64,000 nucleotides of DNA from Collinsella aerofaciens. Its GTDB lineage: Bacteria > Actinomycetota > Coriobacteriia > Coriobacteriales > Coriobacteriaceae. This document shows, piece by piece, positions 7,222 through 15,037 of the stretch. The notes under the pieces were generated by a model. The model was not told the origin of the DNA. It worked only from the letters and a program-made list of their open reading frames with translations, and made no database searches. The stretch covers positions 1,736,001 to 1,800,000 of the forward strand of contig NZ_CP084004.1 of assembly GCF_020181355.1 (NCBI RefSeq), in the 5' to 3' direction. The number at the start of each line of letters is the position of its first letter. The stretch's first letter is position 1. The position numbers and the translations under genes are program-made.

Positions 7222-8844
7222 ATGAACGAAGCGGTTTTAAGGGTTTTAGCCAAGCTAGGGCTCGACGCTAAACCATTCGAGCAGGAGAAAGTAATCGAGC
7301 TGGTCAAGAACCCCCTTTCCGGAGCATGGACTACCGTCTATTCGCACCATGACGCTGCTGATGGAAGGCCTTCCGTTTTTGGCTGTTTTGCCGACCTTAC
7401 ACGAAAACAGGAGATTCTTGCAGGTGATGATTGGTTGAAGCATGCCTCCAGTTTCTCACCAGGCTTCTGCGTATGTGCAGATGGCGTCACTTATCATGAC
7501 GGACGCGATGAGGGCTATGACTTTATTGTTGCCGAGCAGTATTTCTATCCGCTCGACCAAGCGCAGATTCTGGTCAACCAGGAATTTGTCATGCTGTTTG
7601 AGCTCTACCGCGGCGAAGACGGTTGCTACTATAGCGTCGACAAGTGTGGCGAGAGAGAAAAAGTCGTCGACTTTGCTGGAGACGAGGTGCGTGTCAGGAC
7701 CAAATATATACTGCGCTTTATTGCAGCTAAGCAATGCCTCTTCGTCTACTTTGTGGACGCGCGGCTGGCATCTTCGTCCAGCTTTCCTTTGGGGAGCACT
7801 GAGTGTATTGCAGAGAGTGATGAAGTCGGAGGAAACTACCATATCGGACAGTGGTACACGAGCGATATTGATGAAGGCTATCTTCTGTCGATGCTCTACG
7901 CTCGAAGCTTTATCGAGCCCGGCGACGTCGAGACTTGTGGCGTATGGCCGTACGATGAGAAAATAGAACAGTACCCTGAGTTCATCATCGGCGAACGGCC
8001 TGACGGCTCGCTCGTTCGATACACATGTGACCCGAATAAGCTTGGCACCTACTTTGATAAGGAGCCTCGCGCCCCACATTACTTAACTCCCGTCTTCTTT
8101 AAGCCCGCTGTACTCGATAAGTACAGGAGTAGCCCTTACTTCGATGTCAGCGAGCGTCACATTTCATGTGGGAGCCAGTGGAGGTGCGAGATTGACAATG
8201 TCGATCCGGACAGAGTTATGGTGTATCTTGGCGATCTGGGGCGCGATCTTCCCGAGAGCGAGCGCACCCATTTCCTCTCTTTCGAGATGTCGCCCGTTGA
8301 CCAGCACATTTCCGATGAGGTGTTCAAGACAGATTTGCTTAATATGTGGTTTAAAGATCCGTCGGGTCCTGTTTCCATGCTTATGCGAGCGCGAATGGAA
8401 CTTGATAAAGCATGGAGCAAACGGTTTGGCTTGACGCTGTACAGGCCTTTCCACCGTGCAGACGAGGGCATTCTTGAACAAATCCACATTCCATCTGGCA
8501 ACGGCGAGTCTGAATTTGAGGCCGTGACTATGGCCCTCACGAGAGCCCTCGTCGACTACATCGATGAAAGTGCTCTAGAGGGCGCTGATGCGAAGGGTAG
8601 TATTAACAAGCTGGAGGTCTTTCTTAGTGCGAATGACATCGTGGCTGATCTAAAGCCTCTCCGTGACCTTCAGAACCTTCGGTCGGCGGGGGCGGCGCAC
8701 GGCAAGGGCTCAAAATACGATAGGCTTTACGGCGATGTGGTCACCGAAGACCATAGAGAAGATGCGAAAAGACTCATTGCTCGACTTACGACCATGCTGA
8801 ACGAGTTGACTGAGACTTTAAAATCCGTCGACTGTCACGAATAA
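7222..8844 (+). CDS. Large hypothetical island protein with a C-terminal RxxxxxH motif
   Basis: A 540-residue protein that I do not recognise by name. It has no signal peptide or membrane helix. A conserved-looking core near residues 105-180 reads QILVNQEFVMLFELYRGEDG and later RTKYILRFIAAKQCLFVYF, which looks like a soluble alpha/beta domain. The C-terminal 80 residues are helical and contain LRSAGAAHGKG; the R-x5-H spacing is what HEPN-type RNases use, but this is only a motif match. The start ATG at 7222 follows AAGAGG by five bases; a GTG two codons earlier is less likely. It stands as a single gene between the Abi-alpha gene and two small unknown genes, suggesting a stand-alone defence or toxin protein. 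Confidence 0.8.
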   Translation: MNEAVLRVLAKLGLDAKPFEQEKVIELVKNPLSGAWTTVYSHHDAADGRPSVFGCFADLTRKQEILAGDDWLKHASSFSPGFCVCADGVTYHDGRDEGYDFIVAEQYFYPLDQAQILVNQEFVMLFELYRGEDGCYYSVDKCGEREKVVDFAGDEVRVRTKYILRFIAAKQCLFVYFVDARLASSSSFPLGSTECIAESDEVGGNYHIGQWYTSDIDEGYLLSMLYARSFIEPGDVETCGVWPYDEKIEQYPEFIIGERPDGSLVRYTCDPNKLGTYFDKEPRAPHYLTPVFFKPAVLDKYRSSPYFDVSERHISCGSQWRCEIDNVDPDRVMVYLGDLGRDLPESERTHFLSFEMSPVDQHISDEVFKTDLLNMWFKDPSGPVSMLMRARMELDKAWSKRFGLTLYRPFHRADEGILEQIHIPSGNGESEFEAVTMALTRALVDYIDESALEGADAKGSINKLEVFLSANDIVADLKPLRDLQNLRSAGAAHGKGSKYDRLYGDVVTEDHREDAKRLIARLTTMLNELTETLKSVDCHE

Positions 8845-9062
8845 TTCTAGGGTGTTGGGCTGTCATACGAAGAGGGAAATACGTTTGTCGTTGTTTGCGG
8901 ACCTAGGCGTCATGCGTCAAGACCTTCCGATTGACGACGTCTTCGCCTTTGTTGCTGTGCAGGTGTTTCTACGCGAGTCATAGGTGAGTCACGTCCTCCT
9001 GAAGGGCTGTATCACCTAGAATTGATAACTGTTGACAGCGGCGTTTGTCCAAGGGGCTTCAA

Positions 9063-9374
9063 ATGGATTCGTCCAAATTCAACGCGTTGCGGGCTTCTCT
9101 TGGCTCGACTGCAATTTCAGAGATGCAGAACGCCTTTTACACCTTGGGTCTTTCTTTAGCGGAGCTTCGCGAGGATTACGATTTGCCGTCTGGATTTACC
9201 GACTCTGATTTCATCGCCTTATTCGGATTGTTCGAAATTGATAAGATTTGCCCCGTCTGCTTTGGACATCTTTGTGCGCCTCATGTTAGCAGGGGCATTT
9301 TTGGTGCGGGGCCAACTTCCTACGATAGTCGTGCGTCCTTTGTGTTTCGTGCCATCTCACTTCTGATCAAATAG
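9063..9374 (+). CDS. Small hypothetical protein (103 residues)
   Basis: The ATG at 9063 has an AAGGGG ribosome-binding site seven bases upstream, which decides it over a start six codons earlier. The protein begins MDSSKFNALRASLGSTAIS and contains a single CPVCFGHLCAPH cluster (residues about 65-76), which could hold a metal ion. No family was recognised. The gap before it (8845-9062) shows no convincing gene. It is followed after 86 bases by another unknown gene on the same strand, and the two may be one transcript. Confidence 0.5.
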   Translation: MDSSKFNALRASLGSTAISEMQNAFYTLGLSLAELREDYDLPSGFTDSDFIALFGLFEIDKICPVCFGHLCAPHVSRGIFGAGPTSYDSRASFVFRAISLLIK

Positions 9375-9460
9375 AGCGAGAAACTTTCTACTTGGATAAG
9401 GAAGGATAGATCCGTGAGTGTCTACATACACAGTTTGTCCAGAGAAGATACGGCGTTGCG

Positions 9461-10072
9461 ATGATATTGGAATCTTATTATTGGCGCAAAGAGCTCAGTT
9501 GCATGATGGATGAACTAGTCTCCTGCTTTCGATTTTTAGCAAAGCATGCTTACCGTTCTAATCATCATTCTATCTTTAATCGAATTGTTGAACGTAAGGA
9601 GTACATTGTCGAGCGAGACCTTCTTCTCTCTGCATTTATTGTTCGCACTTTGTTTGAAGCGGGGAAGTTAAGCGATGAGATGGCTGACTATGAGCTGAAC
9701 ATTGTGTCGTATCCTGCAACTCCCAGGAATACAAATAAGCTGATGCCGTTGCTTAGGCGCGTTCCTGACGATGACTTGTACGACTATGGTCGGCCTTCCC
9801 AGCTGAGTATTCCTGGCAGGCGGTTTGTAAATCAGCTGATTCATGCTGCTGTTATTCCGTGTTTTGATTTTGGGGACAATACCAGACCCGCTGCTTTCAT
9901 GGTGGTCTCGGATCGATTCGCTCAGGAATGTCTATATCGATGCGAACTAGATGTTTGGGTGAAGTTTGTCAGGGAAGTTGTTCATGATGAGGTCAATTCT
10001 ATTCATGAAACATGGGATGAGGCTAAGGGCAAGTGGAAAATCGAACGGAGTCGAAAACAAGGCGAGACGTAA
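9461..10072 (+). CDS. Hypothetical protein (203 residues)
   Basis: A soluble, charged, mostly helical protein with no recognised domain. The ribosome-binding site AGAGAAGA lies about 12 bases before the ATG at 9461, which is far, so the start could be internal (for example the ATG-ATG pair 14-15 codons in, at SCMMDELVS). It is rich in arginine and glutamate pairs and has a basic C-terminus. Its low GC and position in the island suggest acquired DNA. A link to the 103-residue gene upstream is inferred from spacing only. Confidence 0.55.
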   Translation: MILESYYWRKELSCMMDELVSCFRFLAKHAYRSNHHSIFNRIVERKEYIVERDLLLSAFIVRTLFEAGKLSDEMADYELNIVSYPATPRNTNKLMPLLRRVPDDDLYDYGRPSQLSIPGRRFVNQLIHAAVIPCFDFGDNTRPAAFMVVSDRFAQECLYRCELDVWVKFVREVVHDEVNSIHETWDEAKGKWKIERSRKQGET

Positions 10073-10211
10073 TTTCGGTTGAATAAGCTGCAGCGATCCG
10101 TTCGCGATGCCATCAAATGATCCGGTGGCGTAGTCGTGTTATATGCTGCAGCTTTAGGGGAATGAGGACGGTACCGATTGGGATAATGCTCTAGTGGTGT
10201 CCGGTAGCGGA

Positions 10212-10217
10212 TATAAT
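10212..10217 (+). promoter_or_regulatory. Possible -10 box before the first Abi_2 gene
   Basis: TATAAT lies 36 bases before the ATG at 10253. No convincing -35 box is seen at the usual distance. Unlike the second Abi_2 gene, no terminator hairpin lies between this site and the gene. Confidence 0.3.
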
Positions 10218-10252
10218 TAATTCAATTTCGGCTCCGCACTTAAGGACCCATA

Positions 10253-11218
10253 ATGAAAACTCTCAATGGCCTCATGAAACATCTTAGGGATAAAGGGATA
10301 GAGACGCACGGCTCTGTCCATAAAAGAAAGATGAAGAATTACGGCTATTATCATGGCTACAAGGGTCATCGTTTTGTGGGCAATTCTTCCAACTGCTTGG
10401 ATTTAACGAGCTTTGACGAGGTAATTGCCTTAAATGAGTTTGATATGGCGGTCAAGGCGCTCTTATATCCAAGCGTAATGTTTATTGAAACTGCGTTAAA
10501 GAACTATACGCTAGAAGCCGTGCTTGAAGATTCTCACTCGTTCGTGCTGGAGGATATTTTCTCTCGAACGCTCGTGGCGTACCGTGATTACCCTAGAAAA
10601 AGTAAAGACTATAGCGCTGCTATGAAAAAGCGCCTGGGTCTGCGCGCGGAAATCAATAGATTGATTCAGTACAATTATTCCAAGAACCCTGTTGTTAGGC
10701 ATTTTTATGACAGTGATAAACCCTTACCTATTTGGGCGCTATTCGAGGTCATGACTCTAGGAAACTTCGGTGTTTTCTATTCGTGCTTAAAGGGCTCGGT
10801 TAGACAGAGCATATCCGATGACCTAAAGCTTCCGAACAATTACGACGGTCCCGGGCTTCTCGAACGTACTATCTTTGTGCTCAAGGATCTCCGTAACGCG
10901 GTTGCTCATAACAGTGCCGTTTATGACGTTAGGTTTAAGAGGGCAAAAGTGGGAAATCAGCTTGGCCAGATGCTGTCATCCGAGGTTGGCGTTCCTTCGA
11001 TAGACTTTTCAACTATTACTGATTATGTCGTCCTAATTGTCTATCTGCTCAGAAAGATGATGGTTTCCAAAACTGAGTGCTATCAGTTAATTCGAAACTA
11101 CTCTAGCGTGCTGGAAGACTTGCACGGCTCTCTGTCTTCCTCTGATTTTCATAAAATAGTAAAGACTGGGGCCAGGAGCAAGATGGATGCACTTCGTGGC
11201 TATATAGCTGCTTCTTAA
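10253..11218 (+). CDS. Abi_2 family (AbiD/AbiF-like) abortive-infection protein, first copy
   Basis: A 321-residue protein of the Abi_2 family, whose members stop phage spread by disabling the infected cell. Typical features are the N-terminal YGYYHGYKG region, a central FDMAVKALLYPSVMFIETAL helix (residues about 63-82), PIWALFEVMTLGNFGVFYS (about 158-176) and the conserved LKDLRNAVAHNS near residue 216. The RNxxxH there is the catalytic signature of HEPN RNases. AAGGA lies seven bases before the ATG. The gene stands alone. A possible small RNA follows it. The family call is firm; the RNase activity is inferred from the motif. Confidence 0.9.
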   Translation: MKTLNGLMKHLRDKGIETHGSVHKRKMKNYGYYHGYKGHRFVGNSSNCLDLTSFDEVIALNEFDMAVKALLYPSVMFIETALKNYTLEAVLEDSHSFVLEDIFSRTLVAYRDYPRKSKDYSAAMKKRLGLRAEINRLIQYNYSKNPVVRHFYDSDKPLPIWALFEVMTLGNFGVFYSCLKGSVRQSISDDLKLPNNYDGPGLLERTIFVLKDLRNAVAHNSAVYDVRFKRAKVGNQLGQMLSSEVGVPSIDFSTITDYVVLIVYLLRKMMVSKTECYQLIRNYSSVLEDLHGSLSSSDFHKIVKTGARSKMDALRGYIAAS

Positions 11219-11304
11219 GAAGCAGCAGCTAAGATGGATGCTAAAGATGGAGATGACATTCTTTGGAGCTGGGCCCGTAGACAAACATAGGATATCGACT
11301 AAAA

Positions 11305-11373
11305 TATAATCAATTGCGGTGGAAGCCTTCGGGCGACACCTGAAGAGGGTTGATGCGTCGGCCCTCTTTTTTT
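11305..11373 (+). ncRNA. Candidate small RNA downstream of the first Abi_2 gene
   Basis: TATAAT at 11305-11310 could start a transcript near 11317. It would begin with GGTG, a GCC-TTCG-GGC tetraloop hairpin and CACC, which together can form one hairpin with an internal loop (about 11319-11341). It ends in a terminator (AGAGGG 11344-11349 with CCCTCT 11362-11367, then seven Ts). That gives an RNA of about 57 nt not coding for protein. The -35 region is weak, so it may instead be the 3' end of a longer transcript from the Abi_2 gene. Confidence 0.35.
11344..11373 (+). terminator. Intrinsic terminator
   Basis: AGAGGG pairs with CCCTCT across a 12-base loop, followed by a run of seven Ts. It would end either the Abi_2 message or the candidate small RNA. 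Confidence 0.7.
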
Positions 11374-11465
11374 GACGTTATTTTACAGCATGCTTGACAT
11401 AGCTGCGCGAGGCCGTGCGGGGGAATCCGTGCGGGGAATGTCACTTCCAGAATTGATCTTGCGAT

Positions 11466-11819
11466 TCAACTGCCGCTCGACGTGGTCATTTCGCAAGATA
11501 CCGATTTGGCGTCGGTGCTCCTGTACCCATCGTTTATTCGCCCGATAATCACGACGCTATTGTTTGCGATCTTGCTCTCTTGCACCGTGAACATGCAGTA
11601 GATCGGTAAGAGCCAGTTGGCGTAGATGCCCATCCCGTACGCTAAAGACGCTACCAATGAAACGCTCTGCTCGCCGGGTAGTCCATGGTAGTACCCGGCC
11701 GCGTTCATATAGAGGCGCTCGTCCATCAGGTTGTCGATATGAACCTCCTTGGATGTGAACTTCAGCACCCTTTCTGCTCTTTCGCTTTGGTTTGCAGGGC
11801 TGCCAGAAGACAAAAACAT
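11466..11819 (-). pseudogene. Probably truncated hypothetical protein of the island
   Basis: A 117-residue minus-strand frame. Residues about 19-100 look like real protein (KFTSKEVHIDNLMDERLYMN, then AGYYHGLPGEQ and WLLPIYCMFTV), resembling the N-terminal part of larger hypothetical proteins with an LYMN-type motif. After VIIGRINDGY the sequence becomes low-complexity and stops early, so the C-terminal part seems lost. The start ATG has GGAAA seven bases upstream. I cannot name its function. It faces the IS30 element on the right, and a 14-bp sequence at its start is repeated at 13457-13470 beyond that element. Confidence 0.4.
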
Positions 11820-11882
11820 GGTTGATTTCCGATCTCAGCCGAACACATTGAGCAAATAGGCCATTCCCGCAGTTAGCTGAAC

Positions 11883-11913
11883 GCCCCCGCGGCCCCTCCT
11901 GGGGTCCGGGGGC
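11883..11913. other. Strong GC-rich hairpin left of the IS30 transposase
   Basis: GCCCCCG (11883-11889) pairs with CGGGGGC (11907-11913), enclosing GGCCCC with GGGGTC around a TCCT loop. On the plus strand it is followed by GCCGTTTT. It may act as a terminator at the edge of the IS30 element. The rest of 11820-12046 holds no gene. Confidence 0.55.
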
Positions 11914-11937
11914 GCCGTTTTCCCAGTTGAAGGAACG

Positions 11938-13410
11938 GTGGAGATGTGTTTCGATGGGTCCGGTGGCCATGCTCCGCCCTCCGCCCGGCACCTCTTCCCA
12001 GACTCAGCCGGACGGCCGGTCCGTCTATTCCGTTTTTTCCTTCAGGCTAGGACAGCGGGGCATCGCCCCTCTCTGCGCGCGCCCGCCCTATCAGTCCCGG
12101 CGTCAGGTCGAGCTCGCCGAGCGGCACGTCCTCCACGCCGTAGGCGTCCAGCAGCGCCGCCGCGTCGTCCCCGAGCATCGCCCTGAAGGCGCGGGCGGGC
12201 GTCGTGAAGCCGAGCGCGCCGCGGGGCTCGGAGTTCACGTGCGACATGGCCAGCGCCAGGTCGGCCGGGGAGAGCCGGTCGAACCTGATTCCGGCGCCCT
12301 TGGGCAGCAGCTTCCTTATCTCGACGTGGTTGCGCTCGCAGGCGCCCTTCTGGTCGCTTCGCCCGGGGTCGCAGTAGAACAGCCTCGTCTCGCCCGGCCC
12401 CTCGCCGAGCAGCGCCGCGATCGCCGCCTCGTCGGAGAACTCGGCGCCGTTGTCGGTGAGCACGGCGCGGAAGACCCTGCCCATGCCGTCGGCGCCGAGG
12501 ACCTCCCTGATATCGCCCAGGGCGTCCGCGACGCACCCGGCGGTCTTCTCCTCCAGCGGCAGCGCGAGCTGGAGCCTGCTGGGGCGGTGCAGCAGCGTGA
12601 GCAGGCAGGCGGAGTCCTCCCGCGCGCCCTCGACCGTGTCCATCTCCCAGGCCGCGGCGCACGCGTCCTCCCCGAGGGCGAGGAACGCGGCATGCGACCT
12701 GCGGGCGGAGTGGCGCGTGGCCGCCCGGCCGGCGGCGCTCTTCCTCGGCCTGTAGCCGACCTTGCGCCTGAGCTCCATGTTGGTCATGCCGTCGTAGCCC
12801 GCCGAGACCCAGCGGTAGATGGTCGACGGCGACAGGTCCACCGGGCCGCCGTTGCGCGCCGCCATCTGCTCGGGCGAGAGCCCCCGGCGCAGGCAGTCCC
12901 TTATCGCCTCCAGCCTGGCCGCCGCGGCGGGCTCGTCGGCGTCTATCCCGCGCCTGGACGAGACGAGGACCGAGTCGGCGCACAGCTGCGCGGCCCGGGC
13001 CTCGTAGAAGACGTGGGGGCGGCGCTTGCAGCCGATCGCGCGGTACCGGCCGCAGCCGTTGCAGCATCGCGGCCACGCGGCCAGGCGCGGGCAGGCCGCC
13101 GACAGGTCGGCGGAGGCGTCCACGCGCTCGCCGCGCCTGGACTTCGGCGCCGTCACGAACCTGTGCGACGCCACCTCGGCGCTCACCGTCGAGGGCGACC
13201 TGCCCAGCTCCCTCGCGATCTCCCTGCACGAGGCCCCGCGCTCCAGCATCCTCTGGACCGTGTCCCGCTCGTGCCTCGTGAGCCTTCCGTAGGCCCTCGG
13301 GACCGCCCTCGCGGAGCCCCTATTCTTCTTTCCGGACATGCCGTCCTCCGATCTCCCGGGGCCGGCCGGTCCGGCCCTCAGGGTATCGGGTTCCCACATT
13401 CATCCGCACA
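11938..13410 (-). mobile_element. IS30-family insertion element (ends approximate)
   Basis: The element is defined by its transposase gene. The ends are not certain. A weak inverted repeat is possible: GTGGAGATGTGTTT near 11938 against GTGCGGATGAATGT read inward from 13409 (matches at about two thirds of positions). The right end coincides with one half of a perfect 40-bp palindrome. IS30 elements are known to favour targets resembling their own ends, which could explain this. No clear target duplication was found. Confidence 0.5.
12047..13339 (-). CDS. IS30-family transposase
   Basis: A 430-residue DDE transposase. An N-terminal helix-turn-helix (RLTRHERDTVQRMLERGAS, then SCREIARELGRSPSTVSAEV) is typical of IS30. 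A cysteine-rich segment CCNGCGRYRAIGCKRRP follows. The catalytic core shows AWEMDTVEG, LTDNGAEFSD and KGACERNHVEIRK for the three acidic residues, then the usual LSPADLALAMSHVNSEPR region. The ATG at 13339 is preceded by GGAGGAC with good spacing, so the longer upstream frame (which runs through the palindrome) was not used. The gene looks intact and is much richer in GC than the island around it, so it arrived separately. Confidence 0.94.
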   Translation of the reverse strand: MSGKKNRGSARAVPRAYGRLTRHERDTVQRMLERGASCREIARELGRSPSTVSAEVASHRFVTAPKSRRGERVDASADLSAACPRLAAWPRCCNGCGRYRAIGCKRRPHVFYEARAAQLCADSVLVSSRRGIDADEPAAAARLEAIRDCLRRGLSPEQMAARNGGPVDLSPSTIYRWVSAGYDGMTNMELRRKVGYRPRKSAAGRAATRHSARRSHAAFLALGEDACAAAWEMDTVEGAREDSACLLTLLHRPSRLQLALPLEEKTAGCVADALGDIREVLGADGMGRVFRAVLTDNGAEFSDEAAIAALLGEGPGETRLFYCDPGRSDQKGACERNHVEIRKLLPKGAGIRFDRLSPADLALAMSHVNSEPRGALGFTTPARAFRAMLGDDAAALLDAYGVEDVPLGELDLTPGLIGRARAERGDAPLS

Positions 13411-13430
13411 TGTGCGGATGAATGTGGGAA
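13391..13430. repeat. Perfect 40-bp palindrome at the IS30 edge
   Basis: The half-site TTCCCACATTCATCCGCACA (13391-13410) is followed at once by its exact reverse complement (13411-13430). There is no spacer. It could be an IS30 end abutted to an end-like target, a hairpin element or a regulator site. Confidence 0.9.
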
Positions 13431-13605
13431 GTGTTCGGATGAAGTTGATAATCAAGGAAGACAAAAACATCAACGTGCTCGTTGCGTGCGCTTCATTTTA
13501 TGTCCGCGCCAGTGGCTACACTTTTGAAAAACGGCACGTAGGTATCTGTCGCATATCTCATGCTGTAGACATATCGGCGAGTTCAGAGTTGAAGGCGAGG
13601 TGAGT

Positions 13606-13833
13606 ATGAAAGGCAGAAATCAGCACGTTACGAAGCGTTCGGATGGCAATTGGCAGGTTAAGGGCGAAGGGGCAAGTCGCGCTTCTTTCGTTACGACGAC
13701 CCAGAGCGAGGCGATAAAGCTCGGTCGACGCATTTGCTCCAATCAAGAGTCTGAGCTGATCGTCCATCGTAGCGACGGAAGAATCCGCGAAAGGGATTCC
13801 CATGGCCACGATCCCTTCCCACCGAGGGGATAA
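13606..13833 (+). CDS. DUF2188 family small protein
   Basis: A 75-residue protein that matches the DUF2188 pattern along its length: an N-terminal HVTKRSDGNWQVKGEG, a TQSEAIKLGRRI helix and a C-terminal ELIVHRSDGRIRERDS. The family is small, widespread and without a settled function; members occur near phage or defence genes. GAGGTG just before the ATG at 13606 acts as ribosome-binding site, preferred over a GTG two codons earlier. A perfect 12-bp stem lies 14 bases after the stop. Confidence 0.85.
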   Translation: MKGRNQHVTKRSDGNWQVKGEGASRASFVTTTQSEAIKLGRRICSNQESELIVHRSDGRIRERDSHGHDPFPPRG

Positions 13834-13846
13834 GGGTGCGGCTCCA

Positions 13847-13885
13847 TAGCGACAGCGGCTCGTAATAGCGTGCCCGCTGTCGCTA
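13847..13885 (+). terminator. Hairpin after the DUF2188 gene
   Basis: TAGCGACAGCGG (13847-13858) pairs perfectly with CCGCTGTCGCTA (13874-13885) across a 15-base loop. No T run follows, so it may be a processing or stabilising hairpin rather than an intrinsic terminator. Confidence 0.55.
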
Positions 13886-13988
13886 AATGACTTCTTCGTT
13901 GTGGCGAAATACGAGCTTGGGGTTATTTCACATGAATTGGTCGTTTGGTCTCTTCTAAGGGCTGATTTGGGGGATTCGTGGTATTGGA

Positions 13989-14017
13989 TTGACGGCCCCC
14001 GAGTTCTCCCTTAAAGT
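13989..14017 (+). promoter_or_regulatory. Strong promoter for the RNA leader of the second Abi_2 gene
   Basis: TTGACG (13989-13994) and TAAAGT (14012-14017) are separated by exactly 17 bases. Transcription would start near 14024, upstream of a hairpin and a terminator and 80 bases before the Abi_2 ATG. Confidence 0.7.
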
Positions 14018-14023
14018 AAACGT

Positions 14024-14086
14024 TGTGATGAGGCCTTGCGACGGTACGTCCGGCTTGGTCCGTGGGAACCGCCGAAAGGCGGTTTT
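14024..14086 (+). ncRNA. Candidate structured RNA before the second Abi_2 gene (abiF-like arrangement)
   Basis: From the predicted start near 14024, an RNA of about 63 nt can form a hairpin with outer GCC/GGC and inner GACG-GTA-CGTC pairs (14033-14054), followed by a terminator hairpin (14067-14084). The gene for an Abi_2 protein starts 18 bases later. A structured RNA motif named abiF is known to be associated with Abi_2-type genes, and type III toxin-antitoxin systems also place an RNA and a terminator before the toxin gene. Whether this sequence belongs to either is not tested. Confidence 0.55.
14067..14086 (+). terminator. Intrinsic terminator between the RNA leader and the second Abi_2 gene
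   Basis: AACCGCC, loop GAAA, GGCGGTT, then TTTT partly within the stem. It lies between a good promoter and the coding start, so it should limit read-through into the Abi_2 gene. Confidence 0.75.
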
Positions 14087-14104
14087 CGCGTTTAAGGGGC
14101 CCAT

Positions 14105-15037
14105 ATGGATAAGCCATTTAAATCTATTACCGAGCAGATTGCTATTCTTGAAAGCCGTGGGCTCGAATGCGATAACAATACTCGTTTAGTTCTGGAGCGT
14201 GAGGGATACTATCCGGTTGTTAACGGCTACAAGGATTTGTTTCTTGACCAACGGGAAGACTCTGGCCAAGAGGTTTTCGTAAAAGGGACCAAGTTTTCTG
14301 ATATCTATCGTTTATTCGAATTCGATCGAACGTTGCGCCTGCTGATGTTTGAGTATTTTAACAAGGCGGAAGCAGTTCTTAAGACCGTCTGCTCTTATCG
14401 GTTTGCCATGGCTCATAAAGATAACCCAGAAGCATACCTTGATAGAGATTCCTATCGGGCTGAGGCCGGCTATCGAAAAAAGATCGACACGCTTATCGGT
14501 GATTTCGAGAAGGCGCTATGTAGGTCTAAAAAATGGAACAGTGATTATAAAAGGGACTACATTCGTCATTATGAAAATAATCACGACAATACGCCGGTAT
14601 GGGTTCTTATGAATTATTTAATGCTTGGCCAGGCATTCAAGTTTTTCGAGTTTCAACCAGAAAGCATGAGAAATTCCATTGCCAAGTCGTTTTCTGACCT
14701 TTATTCCGAGACGCATGAAGTCCATAAGCGCATCAGCCCACGAAGGCTAAGACTTGCATACGATCACATTAAAGATTTTCGAAATATCTGTGCGCATGAC
14801 GAGCGTCTGTTCTGCGCAAGGGTGTCTCCGTCTCGCGATGTCAATCTAGTAGGGGTTTTAAGCGATCTTGAGCTAGTGCTGACTGAGGATGACTATAAGA
14901 TGTTACGCCGAAATATACTGCTTGATGCACTCAAGTTGAGTGACGAGCTCAGTAACGATGCCAGCACAAAGGTGCTTTTCGCTATGGGTGTTAACGATTT
15001 ATCGAGTGTGTTTCCTAAGGAAATACTGGGGTCGTAA
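14105..15037 (+). CDS. Abi_2 family abortive-infection protein, second copy
   Basis: A 310-residue Abi_2 protein with a fuller match than the first copy: the N-terminal LEREGYYPVVNGYKDLFLD, the central DIYRLFEFDRTLRLLMFEYF and the HDNTPVWVLMNYLMLGQAF segment, then DFRNICAHDERLF near residue 230. The RNxxAH there is the HEPN RNase signature. The ATG at 14105 follows AAGGGG by five bases. The gene shares little with the first copy beyond family motifs, so it is not a recent duplication. A promoter, RNA hairpin and terminator precede it, suggesting tight control of a toxic product. Activity is inferred from family membership. Confidence 0.92.
   Translation: MDKPFKSITEQIAILESRGLECDNNTRLVLEREGYYPVVNGYKDLFLDQREDSGQEVFVKGTKFSDIYRLFEFDRTLRLLMFEYFNKAEAVLKTVCSYRFAMAHKDNPEAYLDRDSYRAEAGYRKKIDTLIGDFEKALCRSKKWNSDYKRDYIRHYENNHDNTPVWVLMNYLMLGQAFKFFEFQPESMRNSIAKSFSDLYSETHEVHKRISPRRLRLAYDHIKDFRNICAHDERLFCARVSPSRDVNLVGVLSDLELVLTEDDYKMLRRNILLDALKLSDELSNDASTKVLFAMGVNDLSSVFPKEILGS

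Noticed and set aside
11806-13470. 14-bp direct repeat (GAAGACAAAAACAT at 11806-11819 and 13457-13470) as a target duplication of the IS30 element
   Set aside because: IS30 elements make 2-3 bp duplications and the copies do not abut the element; it may be chance or an older rearrangement.
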